The notes: generated by a model not told the origin, from the letters alone. Shown: positions 21,911 through 33,439, numbered from the stretch's first letter. The stretch: 64,000 nucleotides of DNA from Boswellia sacra (GCA_013180625.2 SNVD02013606.1:17955-81954), one strand, 5' to 3'. Made by a program: numbers and translations.

Positions 21911-23519
21911 CGAGATGGCCAACCAAAATGAAGAAATGGGATAGCGAAGGGCTCCAGTCATTGAGTTTAAGAGAAGTAGGTGAGCTAATTGTAGCAGCAA
22001 TAGTCGATCAATGCGGGAGGATCAGTAAGATAAGTACAGATATAGAAGCATTGAAGCACATAGTGGCCTAGCTAACGAAATTGTCTACCCAAAGACTTGC
22101 TTCAACTTCAATACCGCTTTGATCATCACAAATTTTGACCGCTGAAGGAAGCCTAAATCAACCCAGTGTGTTAACAAATCATCCAAGGAAGTTTAGCCAA
22201 TTAGGACGATCCTCATCCGAAGTATTCAAAGAACTTCATGCCCAATCAGTGTTACTCACTCTAGCATCAAAACCTCCTTAAAATCCTTGTCTAGCCAATC
22301 ATAAGCATCATGAGTGCTTTTGCACCAATTGACTGGCCATGTTACCAACAAATGTCATCACCTCTGCCATGATTGATAAGGGCCAAATTTTTGACCTAGA
22401 GTTACAAGAACCTAACACAAAAAGCAATCCATTTTCCAATCATAACCAGATACCTCCTCTAATGACCAACATGATTAGGTCAGACTTGACCGAAGAGCAA
22501 GTCATGGATTCTTTTGAAGAGAGTAGATATAGCAGGGTTGGGGAGTCAAAAGAAGGGTGAAGTCCAAGCTTGAACAATAAGAAGGGTCCATTAGAAAGTG
22601 GTTACAAAGAAGAAGCCCAAGGTCGAAGAGCCTAAAAAGATCATTGAAGGGGTGGAAGATGAGTCCATTCCTTTTGGTAGCCCAGATTTTCACCAAGAAG
22701 GGTAGATGGACCAACATTGTAGTAAAAGGAGCCAAACAAAATTTGGAACGTGAATTTGTGTGCCTCAGTGACCAAGAGGAGGAGGAGCCATAAAAAAGAA
22801 GAAAAAGAAAAAGTTGAGGTAGAAGAAGAAGAGACCTCCACCATATCATCAAGCGTATTTGCCATGAAGTGGATAGCTAGAAAAGGGGCTAGAAGAGGCC
22901 TACCACCTAAAAGACTCAAGGTGAAAGAGGGTAGTGAAGCTAGGAAAAGGAAGCGAGTTGAAGGCCTTGTGAGAAGAGAGAGTTTACGTAGAAGTTACGA
23001 AGAAGTGAGAGTCATGGGAATATGGGATGACATTCCTAAAGTCAAGACCCTTCCCAACTTTTAGGCTAACTTTAGTAGTGATGAAGAGGAATAGGTAAGA
23101 GCTGAGCGAGAAACACTTAAGGGTGAGAGTGAGAATGTTCAAGGAGTGACAAAGAGTGGTAGATTTTACCATGACAATGAAAAGGAGAAACCAATTGAGA
23201 AGACTATCAAGAAAGGCAAAGAAGTTACCAAGGAAGAAACCAAGGAAGAGGAAGACCAAGTTGTCAAGCAATTAAAGAAAACTCGAGCAAATGCTAGCAT
23301 TTAGGACTTGTTGATCTTATCCTAAAAGCATAGAGAAGCCATGGTGAAGGCTATGGTGGAGGTAGAAATATCAATGGCTGCTACTCCAAATGAGATGTTG
23401 GCTATCATGACTAGAAGAGAATCCAAAGGGGTAAATGAGAGGAGTATGATCACCTTTACTGATGATGACTTATCCTTCAAAGGAAGAAACTACAACAAGC
23501 CATTGTACATTACCGCTCT
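21911..23519 (+). pseudogene. gag C-terminal / pre-protease region of C/D, displaced upstream
   Basis: The N-terminal gag is replaced by an unalignable 200-bp start (MANQNEEMG then stop). From about 22160 the frame pieces encode the knuckle-proximal region, then IDKGQI..EPNTKSNP (22375), a Lys/Glu-rich stretch (22750-23064; KRRRSHKKEEKEKVEVEEEE), and VRVMGIWDDIPKVKTLPNF. The last pieces are KQLKKTRANAS and MVKAMVEVEISMAATPNEMLAIMT ending YNKPLYIT at 23515. The same order occurs in E (52026-53380) and B (38880-37700, minus). In E and B protease follows; here gag N-terminal sequence follows instead. Several stops and shifts make it non-functional. Confidence 0.75.
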
Positions 23520-24410
23520 TCAATAATAAATGGCCCAACTCGTTGAAGCTCCACAAAATAAGCCTAATCATATGAACCAAGCTCTACCCGAAGGAAATGC
23601 TGGTGATGAGGGTGAGACTAGCCAAGATAGAGACAGGGGAAGAAGCCCAACCAGCCAAGATGAGCTTGAATCAATCCTGTAGTTTGCCAAAGACATAAAG
23701 AAGGTCCAATCCCTCTTAAAGAAGAAGGGGCTGAAAGGGGTTAAAGACTTAGATGATATCTTCCTTATTGGGGACAATAATTTGCCTCCAAAGTTTCACC
23801 TGCCAGACTTGCCCAAGTTCAATGGCGAGGGAAATCTAAAGGCACATTGTTTGGTAGTATGTAGCTATCATGGCCACCACTCCTTTATTAAAGGAGTACA
23901 TCTTGAAGTACTTCATGTTATCCTTATAAGATGATGCTATAGTGTGGTACCATGATCTTCCCAAAAAAGTTTGAGAAGATTAGGAAATACTATCCGAATA
24001 TTCGTAGAACAGTATCACCATAACACCCAACTAGGAACTAGGGGTAACCTTGGAGGATTTTGAGAATACTTGCCAGAAGCCCAATGAGATTTTTTCAGAG
24101 TACTTAGTCTATTGGAGGGCCAAAGCTGCCAAGATAACCACGAGGCCCATCGAGAAGGACTAGGTCTGTATGGTGATCAATAGAGCCCATGCCTTTATTA
24201 GTGATAGACTTGCAGGCTTTCCAATCAAAACATTTGAAGACTTGTATGATTCGAGCATCCAAATAGAAGATTTGGAGGCCAGACAAAAGAGAAGCAACAA
24301 CAGAAATCAAGGTAGCATGACTAATCCAATGGGACAGACAATGAGGACGTATAATTGCATGCTTGACCCATGACTTGATTGAAAATGGAAGAATTCCTAA
24401 CCTAGAGAAA
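23520..24410 (+). pseudogene. gag N-terminal and capsid region of C/D, placed after its own C-terminal region
   Basis: It starts at the ALQ..MAQLVEAPQNKPNHMNQALPEGN region and proceeds through LLKKKGLKGVKDLDDIFLIG, PPKFHLPDLPKFNGEGN, the capsid core with frameshifts, and INRAHAFISDRLAGFPIKTFEDLYDSSIQIEDLEARQKR (24170-24300). It then jumps to LIENGRIPNLEKE at about 24375-24415, the same terminus as element A. The first two-thirds of the knuckle region is missing. Gag order is therefore C-term then N-term, a rearrangement. Confidence 0.75.
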
Positions 24411-25380
24411 GAATAATATTGCTTTGAAATGCTTTGTTTTAAGAATGTTATTTGGATGTAACTTGTGAGTTTGTTTGACAATTATTGATGAAATCATGAT
24501 ACTAATTCGAAATAGATTTTTGGTAATACATGAGATTCTGTTGTTTGCATGCTTGACTTTTCTTGCTAGATGAGTTTCATTCTTGATTCTTCAACATTTG
24601 AGCATAATAGTCATGAATATGGAACTCTTTATATCACTTAGAGAAATGTTATGTGAATAAAGGATTGTGTTGAGATCTCATATGACTTTAGAACCCGTTT
24701 GATCAGCACTTAAGGTGAAATCCTAGGCTTCACAACATAAGGGAAGTGATTTAGGCCTTTTTTGTATCGATTGAGCCTCTCAAGTGCACCTATGCTTGCT
24801 TCATTGTCCCTAGTGCACCCTATTTATCCTAACCAACCCTTTTCTTTGTCAAACTACAAAATTTATACTAACATTGGAAAAATTTTCTCTATGTACACCT
24901 TTCACCCATAGCATCAGAACATTCTAGAAAAGAGCATTGAGAGCGATGCATATGGGAGAATGGAAAGAATTTGAGAAGTTTTGTGCAATTTTTTAGCTTG
25001 AAAAAAAGGAAAAAAAAGAAGGAAAATCAAAAGGAGAGTGCTAATCTCATTGCTCGTAAAGTTTAGGGGTGTAGCCACTCAAAATTAAAAGCAAAGCAAA
25101 CACAGTGGATGAAGACTCAAAGTTTGGGGGTACAAATGGAAGAAGTTGATGCTTTCGATTAAAACCTAGAATGGTTGTATGACTATGGGTGAGATAAACT
25201 TATAGTTTCCTTTATCATACCTTGACCTTATGGTAGTCCTTTTGTCTTTAGAGATTGATCACTAGTTTCTATTTGCATAAAGCTACTTGAGTCTTAACGA
25301 GTGAAGTATGATTGGCTATACACACACGCACACAAGAATGCTGAATGAAACAATTCTGGCTTTAGAATCGAAATTGTGAA
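24411..25380 (+). other. non-coding module of C/D shared with A and F
   Basis: Parallel to 14823-15880 of element A over its length, with a deletion where A has 'acaagcttgataaagccc..gtggagagtg' (C/D jumps at about 25215). No gene is seen. Confidence 0.65.
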
Positions 25381-25382
25381 CA

Positions 25383-25706
25383 ATGATGATGCCAATGCAT
25401 TACCTTCGAGCTATCAAATTTGAGAAATCTTTGAAGAATTCAAATATGAATCAAATTGATGCACAACTCATATTTAGTGTTTCAATTTATTATTGGAGGA
25501 TATTGGATGGAGAAGGAAATCTACTAGTAGTTCACATAAATGGTATCAAAAAGGCAACCTTGCCACCAACTATGAAGAAGCAAGATATATGGAAGAAGTT
25601 AGCCATTTTATCCAGCATGGATGTTTACAAAGAAGGACGAATAATGCCCTTAAAGCTAGATGAAGAAATTCCCAAGACAATAATAAACTCTTCATGCAGG
25701 GGGTAA
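25383..25706 (+). other. conserved unrecognised frame, C/D copy
   Basis: 107 codons; the second half matches the element A frame at 16092-16304 (PTMKKQDIWKKLAILSSMDVYKEGRIMPLKLDEEIP). It ends by frameshift at the point where A continues with QDDTKLFVQG. No family recognised. Confidence 0.35.
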
Positions 25707-25904
25707 AGAATCGCCTATTGATCTTGAGAAGTGACAAGAAGCAGAGGGCAAAGAGTTGTCGATTCATCTTGAGAAAGAAAAGAAGCAAGGGGGGCAAAGA
25801 ATTGCCTTAACTATTTTGAAAATCGTGGCAGATAGAATTATCTTAATCATCTTGAAGGAAATGTAGGAAATGGAGCTAGAATGGTTAGCCTATCTTGTAA
25901 CCAA

Positions 25905-26164
25905 ATTTGAAAAAAAAAAGAATAAAAAAAGTCGACTAAGTAGAAAATCTGAAAAGGTGGCTTAGGTAAAAATTAAGGCAAGCTCGCTAAGTTGAAAGCT
26001 TGAAAGAGCAGCTTAGGCAAAAGTTAGGAAAAAAAAAGCCCGTTGAGTAGAAAACCCGAAAGGGCAGCTTAGGCAAAAGTTAGGGTAGAGGAAAAGAAGA
26101 ATAAAAGCCTGTTGAGTTGAAAACCCGAAAAAGACAACTTAAGCAAAAGTTAAGGCAAGCTCAC
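25905..26164 (+). repeat. tandem repeat of about 60-65 bp, C/D copy
   Basis: About four units of the same array as 16440-16770, cut at its right edge by element B. Confidence 0.8.
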
Positions 26165-28067
26165 TGTGGGCAGGGCTTTCATCCTTGCCAAAGCGTTTGT
26201 GGCCATGACATTGTGTCAAAGCCTCTTTCGAGACTTAAGGGAACACAAATAAGCCATGGGCACGTATGGAGAAAGTATTCGCCACCCAATTATTCAATTG
26301 GGAATGAATGGGGGCAATCTAATCCCTCACTTCGAAACCTAAACTACCCATTATCCCTTCAGAGATGGGTTGAGGAAGTTAGGTACGAGTCTTCCGACCC
26401 GTTTGGATGTAAATTCAGCCTCCACTTGGGAAATACCAAATAATAAAATCTCATATTGTTACTTAGTTCACTTAAATGGTTCATTTTATGCACACATTTC
26501 ATACAAAACAATTGTATATTCATACAAAGAAGGAGGGAGGAAAATAGATTACATTTCTGTCATACATGGGGGAAGAGGAGAGGATTACAACAGTTGTTAT
26601 TCAACAATAAAGTAAACACATCATATATCTCATCCATACATATAATCTTTTGCACATTCATGTTTATCATAAATTTAACATAAGCATTGAAGTTGAGGCT
26701 TGATAGATAATGGATTCCTCACCATCATTTGTGAGTCTATCCAATTTCTATCAAGTCTCTACATACACATTTATGTTGTTCAAATATTCATTTCAAGTGA
26801 TGGTCCCTCACCATCAATGTGAGTCCACCATCACTTCATAGTATCATACAATTACACTTGTAGTCATGGGATATTCATACATACACAAATCATAAATCAA
26901 ACAAAGCCATAATCTAATATCATGGTACTCTGGCCTAGATTTGATAAATTCTATCATGGTATTCTATTTATTGCTTTTCTAACATAATTCATGTCAATTT
27001 ATTAAAAATCATGGCATTTCTAGCCTAATTCAAACAATTGAAATCAATCATAGCTAATCTAGCTCAAACAAGACATTCAAGGGTAAAATGGTAATTTATC
27101 TATTTTATACTATTTCCTAACATACATCGAAGCAAATATAAGCTCTCCCTAGCATGATTCTAATCATGTGCTCCTAAGCATGTTTCTAAGCATTCACAAA
27201 GAAATGAAACTCCTAAGCATGATTCTAAAAAAGGAAAGTTCGCAGACTTACCTCCATATGCTTATCCATCTTGCAAAACAAATGGGGTTAGAATAGTTTA
27301 TAATAACCCTAACCATACTCCTAAGCATAAAATAAAATCCTAAACATGCTTATTCTAAGCAAGAAAAATAAAAGAGAAAATAGGAGGGAGGAGATAATTC
27401 TGCTCTTAAGGCGTACCTTTTTTTCGGTTTAGAGCAATATAACGCCTAAAAATTATACTGGAAAAGACTTCTTGAATTCTCAAGCGCGTCTTCAAGAGAG
27501 AGAAAGATGATTGTATTCAAAAATTGGTGTATATTACAAAGTGAGAGGAGGGGGTTTATACAGGAGAGGGGTGAAGATAAAAAAGGAAATTTCCTAAGCC
27601 AATTTCCTAAAATAAACCAAAGAGGGTCGGGCGACCATCTCTAGACACCCGGGTAGCCATTTGATGGACGTTCGACCATTTGCCAACAAAAAGACAGCCA
27701 TCTGGCCATCTGGAAGCCGTCGACCAATTTCCTTTTGGCCCCTTCCTTTTCTATCATCTTTCGATGCAGCCCCTTCAAACCTTTGCTCCTTCAAGCACAC
27801 ATAAGTTTTTGAATCCAACTCTGATTTGTGATCTATAAAATACTATGAAAACTAGACATCCGTAGCTTGAGAAATTATATGGCTTATCACCAAATTCCTC
27901 CCATATTAATTTTGTTCATTTTTTAAAGTCATGTATTAGTTTTCTAGACTCTTCACCAACCTTTTTTTGGCCTGTCTCTTCTTGACTCTCAAGGGCATTT
28001 TGATCATTTTCTTTGCTCAACATTCATCTTCATTCTTTCATCAAGCCTAAAAAATGTGTCTATAGCT
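26165..28067 (-). repeat. 3' LTR of element B
   Basis: 1903 bp, minus-strand start TATAGACACATTTTTTAGG, end CCCACA. The GC-rich box is at 27628-27735 and the TATA (ctgtataaacccc on minus) at about 27553-27562. Confidence 0.85.
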
Positions 28068-28085
28068 TACCCCCAACTTTTGAGA
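28068..28085 (-). promoter_or_regulatory. polypurine tract of element B
   Basis: Minus strand AAAAGTTGGGGGTAAGC abuts the 3' LTR start. Confidence 0.7.
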
Positions 28086-28199
28086 GGTTTGTGCAGCACA
28101 AAAGTTGACAAAGTATTCTTACTCCGTCTTTTTTCTTCCTTCTCATTATCTTCGACTTCGTCCTCCTTCTTTCAAACTTTCTCACCATTCCCTTCTATT

Positions 28200-28425
28200 C
28201 ATGCAAAGTATGTATCCATTCAGGGACTAATATGCCTATCTAAAGGTGAACGTTCCTATCTAAAGGCAAACGTGCCTATCTAAGGCAAGCATGTCCATTC
28301 AAGGGCTGAGGTGCCTATTTAAGGACGAACGTGCCTATCTAAGGTAAGTGTGCCCATTCAAGGGTGGATGTGTCCATCTAAGGGCTGACGTGCCCAACTA
28401 AGGGCTAGAAAGCATCCTTACGATG
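28200..28425 (-). repeat. tandem repeat (tgcctatctaaggcaagcgtgcc type), element B
   Basis: Degenerate units of about 26-30 bp; reverse counterpart of 19030-19290. Confidence 0.7.
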
Positions 28426-28439
28426 CTTCAATGCTTCCA

Positions 28440-28770
28440 ATAAGACAATCTTTGGTACACCTACTTCTTAGGGTTTAGTAATACTCTTCAGTGCACATAC
28501 TTATTAGGGTTTAGTAACACTCTTTAGTGCACCTATTCTAAGGGATTCAAACACTCTTAACTGCACCTACTTATTAGGGTTTTCAACACTCTTTAGTGCG
28601 CCTCTTCTTAGGGCTTGTGCCTATTCTAAAGGCTTAAAATGCTCTTAAGTGTACCTACTTCTTAGGGTTTTCAACACTATTTAGTGTGCCTCTTCTTAGG
28701 GCTTGTGCCTATTCTAAGGGCTTAGAACACTTTTCTGTGCAACTACTTCTTAGGGTTTCCTACTAATGCA
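28440..28770 (-). repeat. tandem repeat (cacctacttcttagggtttt type), element B
   Basis: Four to five units with 'tacttcttagggttt', 'cactctttagtg' and 'gggcttgtgcctattcta'; reverse counterpart of 18680-19020. Confidence 0.8.
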
Positions 28771-28779
28771 TGCTCATCG

Positions 28780-29060
28780 GGAAAACTTCTATCATGCATT
28801 GCTTCACGTTCTTTAGACCTTTTCATTCTTCGTGCCTTCGGCTAATCATTCTTCATTCATCTTTGATCTCTTTAGACTTCAAATTCATTGGGTTTCATGC
28901 CCTCCTTCTAATTATTCTTCATGCTTCTTCGATCCTCTTTAGTCTTTGTGTTCCTTGGCTTTCGTGTCCTCCTTCTAACTATTCTTCAAGTTTCCTTAAT
29001 CTACTTCAGATTTTGTACTCAATGGGTTTCCTGCCTAAGCTTCTATTCTTGATCATGTTC
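28780..29060 (-). repeat. repeats of about 65-70 bp (ccttctaattattcttcat type), element B
   Basis: Three to four units with 'cattcttcatgc', 'ctttagac' and 'ttcattgggtttcatgcc' words. The long plus-strand open frame (28770-29126) is a by-product of the repeat. Confidence 0.65.
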
Positions 29061-29529
29061 GAACATTCTTCATTCTTGACTTCTCTTACATTTGCCATTC
29101 TTCATTACGGAGTTACAGATTCTTAGACTTGTTGGGGATTCTTCCATTTGTTTTTGCAAGTTCCTGAAAAATTCAAAAAAATCTTGATGATGTAAAAAAT
29201 TAATTCAAATTTTTACCTTGTTTGGTGCGTTGTTCAGTAGATTGCTTTCTAGCATCTGTAGGAATTCTTCCATGTGATTCCAATCGAAGATTCTATCGAC
29301 TAAGGTTGCTCTTCTTTCCTTGTGAGTTGTTGAAACATTACCACGGTCAAGTGCTTGTCACTGATTCTGTCAGAAGTGTCTTAAGGTTGATGAGGAATTC
29401 CCCTCTTTTCTTTTCTTTTTCTCTCTTCTCTCTTCTCTCTTCTCTTCTCTTCTCTTTCTCTTTTCCTCTTTTTTCCTTTTTCTTTCTTTCTTTCTTTTTC
29501 TCTCTTTCCTGCTTCGCCCCTTATGTGGG
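29061..29529. other. low-complexity and unassigned stretch upstream of the antisense gene
   Basis: No supported gene. 29400-29510 is a pyrimidine run of tctctt/cttttc units. The open frame across it (29222-29551) is low-complexity read-through. Confidence 0.5.
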
Positions 29530-29640
29530 GGATGGCCAGCTTGCTGTCTGATAGCTACCCAGCTATCTGACTGTCGTCTAATAGTTGGTCAATAGTTGCC
29601 TGGTTGTCTAACTGCAGGCTGACGATTGGGGGTTTCTACA
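29530..29640 (+). promoter_or_regulatory. LTR-like GC-rich box upstream of the antisense mobile-domain frame
   Basis: A run of gccagctt, tagctaccc, gactgtcgtc and gttgcctggttgtc words resembles the variable CCGGC/GTCGAC boxes in the U3 part of every family LTR (e.g. 11345-11470). It lies about 110 bp before the ATG at 29747. I infer a promoter function from position only. Confidence 0.35.
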
Positions 29641-29746
29641 CTGCCCTTTCTTCCATTTCCACCTTTATCCGCGCATAACTTCTTCATGTTTCATCCTATT
29701 CACTTTTAGTTTTTTCCTACGTGTCCGTCCTAACTTCTTCTTTCTA

Positions 29747-31500
29747 ATGGCGGGTCATCTAGTCCATTTTGGTGATTTTGATCCGGCCTGAAAATCAACA
29801 TTGAGAGGTCTTCCCAAAGATTAGGAGGTGCTGGTTATCTATGACATAGCTTCTCATATAATGAACCTGGTACTTGGTCTCTTCAAATTTTGCCTTTTCT
29901 ATTCATATATATTTTAGGCTTGCATTCATGTAGAAACTTCAATTTCTCGCTTTAGGATTATCATGAGAACAAGATGTGTAGGACATTTTATAGAACCCAT
30001 AGTTGGTTCTTAGAGATAGAGAATGATGCAGTAAGGATAAGGATTATTGATACTGATTTCTATGATTCATTACTTGTATTCTACGAGCTCAGCGGTACAC
30101 TGATTGTTGGGCAATAGCCACTTTGTGCGAGAGGTGAATGGATATGACCCACACATTCCATTTTCCGTTTGGTGAGATGACTATTATGCCTTTGGATATT
30201 TCTGCTTTGATAGGTCTTCCATACGGCGGTGATCCGATTCTTATTAATGCCTGTATTGCGGACTCAACAGATCAACATAGATTGATCCAAGATCTTCTTG
30301 GATGTAAGGTGAAAGTCAAGAATAATGTTTCCATTCGGTATGCTCCCCTGTAGGAATATTGGAAATAGAGGTCCAATCTGACTCCTGTTGAGGTGGATCA
30401 GTATACTCGCAGCTTCATAGTTTATCTACTGGGTATGACGCTCTTCTCCAATGCGTCTAGCACCACTACTTTGACTTTACTTCTTGCCCTCTAAGATCTT
30501 GATTGAGGTCGAGGTCGCACTACTCTCGGTGAGCTGTGTTTTAGCTTGGATCAGGCTTGTCGAGGCATTATCAGAGTTCTTGGATTTGCTACGCTTATTG
30601 AGGTAACTTCTTTCTTTTTCACACCTTCATGTTTTATTTTCATGATTCCTATTTTTTATTTTGTATCACCTATGATAGATTTGGGCGTATGAGTTAGGAG
30701 TTCTACCATCTGCTCTTCCTGCTAGTGAGGATTCTTCTTTCCCTAGGATGAAGAGGTAGGTTGCACATCGTGTGGAGCTTGAGAGATCTCACGAGCTAGA
30801 TTTCTTTTGTGATTACAATCACATGTTGACCTGATATAAGGGCACAAAGAAATTATAGTCAAAATTTCATTTATATCACATTCTTACCATGCCTTTTTTA
30901 TTCTTTTGTAAATTCATTTTGAGTGTTGGGGTCCCGAGGAGAGCTGGTCTGCAACTATGGGAATTACTGCCCATTTCAACTTATACCGCATCCTCCTTCC
31001 TTGTGTGAATAGCATGATGTGGTATCTGGGTGACTGCATGTGGGATTGGTTCGAGGGCCTGACACGCCATTTGGTTCCTCCTTCGCCACCGGTTCTAGTG
31101 ATTGATTCAGTCAATTTGGCTATGGAGCCAGAGGTATCGATCTACACGACTAAGTTTCACTTGAGTACCATCGAGTTCCCATTAGCATCGACTCCCTATG
31201 TTGAATGGGCTTGAGCTAACCTGTTTTATACTAGGCCTGGCTGATCTGTTGTCGACATTCCTTATCCTCTTACAGTGTCTTCTTGTGTAGTTCTTCTGTT
31301 CGTCATGGGAAGAGATCAAGAACTTCCTCTTCTGGTACAGGCACTTCGACTTCTTTTTCTATAGCTGCTCAGTAGTCACCTCCTCTTCTAGCTTCTTCAG
31401 CTGCTCTAGTCGGTCATGTGATCGGTGATCTTTAGGCTTACCCTAAACTACAGTCCACTGGAAGCCACACGCTCAAAATCGTTCGTGGATACACAGTCCA
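29747..31500 (+). pseudogene. plant-mobile-domain (PMD-like) protein, antisense within element B
   Basis: Opposite to gag-pol. A likely start is MAGHLVHFGDFDPA (29747), then an LPKDWEVL-like region with W-to-stop changes, DYHENKMCRTFYRTHSWF (29950), and ATLCERMDMTHTFHFPFGEMTIMPLDISALIGLPYGG (30115-30230). The HTFH-x4-GEMT...LD...ALIGLP pattern is the signature of the plant mobile domain. A 76-bp intron with GT..AG ends (30603-30678) joins ..GFATLIE to IWAYELGVLPSALP. A second likely intron precedes WGPEESWSATMGITAHFNLYRI (30925), and a Ser-rich tail follows to about 31450. Stops and shifts near 30110, 30352, 30490 and 30760 break it. Such domains occur in host MAIL-type proteins and in transposable elements. 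Confidence 0.65.
30603..30678 (+). other. candidate spliceosomal intron in the antisense mobile-domain gene
   Basis: GTAACTT...TATGATAG, T-rich, phase 0. Removing it restores the conserved IWAYE continuation typical of the family. Confidence 0.6.
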
Positions 31501-31539
31501 GAAGTCGAAGGATGGCATAAATGGGCTGATTAGCCTTAA

Positions 31540-31690
31540 TAACTGTTGGCCGGCCATCAAACCATCAGACAGTTCTCTGACAGTCAGCCGGCTATCATGT
31601 AATAATCAGCTGGCAGTTAGATGGCCGACCGACGGTTATCCAGTAATCCTTCCCTATTCTGTCTCGATTTGTACACTATTTAAGTGCTAT
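31540..31690 (+). promoter_or_regulatory. second LTR-like GC-rich box plus TATA-like site
   Basis: 'ttggccggccatcaaac', 'cagtcagccggctatc' and 'gatggccgaccgac' repeat the word style of the LTR boxes (compare 11349-11400 and 19776-19812). At about 31676 'ctatttaag' is a TATA candidate. It sits before the DUF7745-like frame and may be its promoter; this is inference. Confidence 0.4.
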
Positions 31691-31829
31691 TCCTTTCGAC
31701 TACTTCTATATACATTTTCTCTCGTTTCTCGAGGTTTCTTTCTTCACATTAACACCTCTTCATGTCATTCAACATATCTGAAGCCTTTATCTAGATTTTC
31801 CAACCCCTTCTAAAGCCTTTGAGGGATGA

Positions 31830-33279
31830 GGACTGAAAATGGCTCGAGCTTGTCGGTCTTTATCATCTAAAGTTCTCTCATCACGTTAAGCTTGGCATCC
31901 CTTTTTTGAAGGATTGTGCAACCTTTTGGGATTCTCACTATCACGTCTTTTGCTTCAATGGGCAGAAGCTTTGCCCTATGTATGAGAAATTCTCTATCAT
32001 ACTTGATCATCATTCATCCAGTTTTGAGAGCCTTATTCTTCCTACTATCCAGACACCATCAACAACTGATCTTGCTGATTTCTTTGACTTCTCAACTTCT
32101 ACCATGGGTGTACACACCCAAGGTGGTAGAGTGACATTATCCTCTATCATGCCTTTGCTTAGGATGATGGACAAGACTTCATCTGGTTAGCTTCACCTTC
32201 TTCAAATCTGTCTCCTTACATAGTTTCTATTGATCTCACCGGATGGTCTCGGAGATCCATATCTTATGACCATCATTCCTTAGACGGGTCCCTATTTCAC
32301 AGCGGGTCCCTATTTCACAGCAGTTCCCTTGATTTTGGCTAAGGCATTCATTGGACTAGATTATGTCAGGACAGATCCAAGTTTGAGATTTAGTGGCAGT
32401 CTTCTACTTCTTTAGATTTTTCTTTTGCAAATTCTTTTTTTCTTTTTTTCTTTTTACCTTCTAACTTTTGCCTAAGCTGCCCTTTTGGGTTTTCAACTTA
32501 GAGAGCTTGCCTTAACTTTTGCCTGAGCTGCCCTTCTTGGGTTTTTAACTCAACGGGCTTTTATTTTTTCTTATGCCCTAATTTTTGCTTCAATCAGAAC
32601 CCTGACTAATTTTTGCCCAAATTGCCCTTTTCAGGTTTTTAGCTCAAGAAGCTTGCCTTAATTTTTGCCTAAGCTGCCTTTTCTGGGTTTTCGACTTAAC
32701 AGGCTTCTTTTCTTATTTTTCTTTGTTCCTTATTTCTCAGATTTGGTTATAAGAGAGATTATCTATTATTGCACTGCCTGAAGGAGACATTTTCTGTTAT
32801 AGCCCTCGGCTTCATAAGAGGAGGAGACTCAAGAGACGCTCTTCTTGGATTGACTAGCTCTAAGTCATTCCTAATACTTAGATTCACTGGTACTGTCCAT
32901 GGTTGAGGCTAGAAAATGGACCGTAGGGGCATATATTGCATGCGTGCTTCTAGTGGGTTTCACCTACAATTCATTCTATGATCCTGCCAGGCTCCATTGA
33001 CAGTATGGTTAGAAGTAAAGGATTGTGGATTCACTGACTACTTTCGATCCTAAGAGACTATTTGCTCGTTATCTAGCGCATGTGAGAGATTCTTGGACAA
33101 ATCGCACCATTAAGAGGAATCTATTCCATGATATGGATTTTGAGACTGACGACCGATACAAGGATTGGATGACCTTTCAAGCTTCCATTCCTGATCCTGT
33201 TCTTCGGGGTAGGCAACGTCGTGAGGGATACAGTGAGCCTATCTATAGTCCATCGAAGAGGCAGAGACGACATTGTTAG
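31830..33279 (+). pseudogene. DUF7745-like plant transposon protein, antisense within element B
   Basis: The frame begins near 31840 (MARACRSLSSK or the shifted KWLELVGLYHLKFSHHVKLG). It continues FLKDCATFWDSHYHVFCFNGQKLCPMYEKFSIIL (31906-32010), whose FWD..Y..F.F....L.P...E pattern is typical of DUF7745-type plant proteins, then MMDKTSSG..LISPDGLGDPYLMTIIP and LAKAFIGLDYVRTDPSLRF (to 32390). The satellite array at 32455-32715 interrupts it in a candidate intron ending ttatttctcag at 32744. Downstream pieces include FGYKRDYLLLHCLKE and MDSLTTFDPKRLFARYL..YKDWMTFQASIPD (33025-33279). Several stops. It may form one gene with the mobile-domain unit or be separate. Confidence 0.5.
32455..32715 (+). 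repeat. tandem repeat of about 60-65 bp inside the antisense gene, element B
   Basis: Four units with 'ttttgcctaagctgccctt', 'gggttttcaactya' and 'gcttgccttaa' words, the reverse complement of the arrays at 16440 and 25905. It lies between exon-like segments. Confidence 0.8.
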
Positions 33280-33439
33280 TTCCTTGGTTAGCTTAGATGT
33301 TTGATGTTTTCTTTCTATTGTTATGCAAAAGATGATTTTTTCTCTTCGAACAATATGTGTAAAATGATACAACTCCTGTCATTAATCAACAATTTATGGT
33401 TTTTTGATTAATTATTTTTCTCTCACTTTCTTTTATACA

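Noticed and set aside
22502..22919. Minus-strand ORFs of 92-116 codons
   Set aside because: Shadows of the Lys/Glu-rich gag linker on the plus strand.
29222..29551. 109-codon ORF
   Set aside because: Mostly a pyrimidine microsatellite read as Ser/Phe/Leu.
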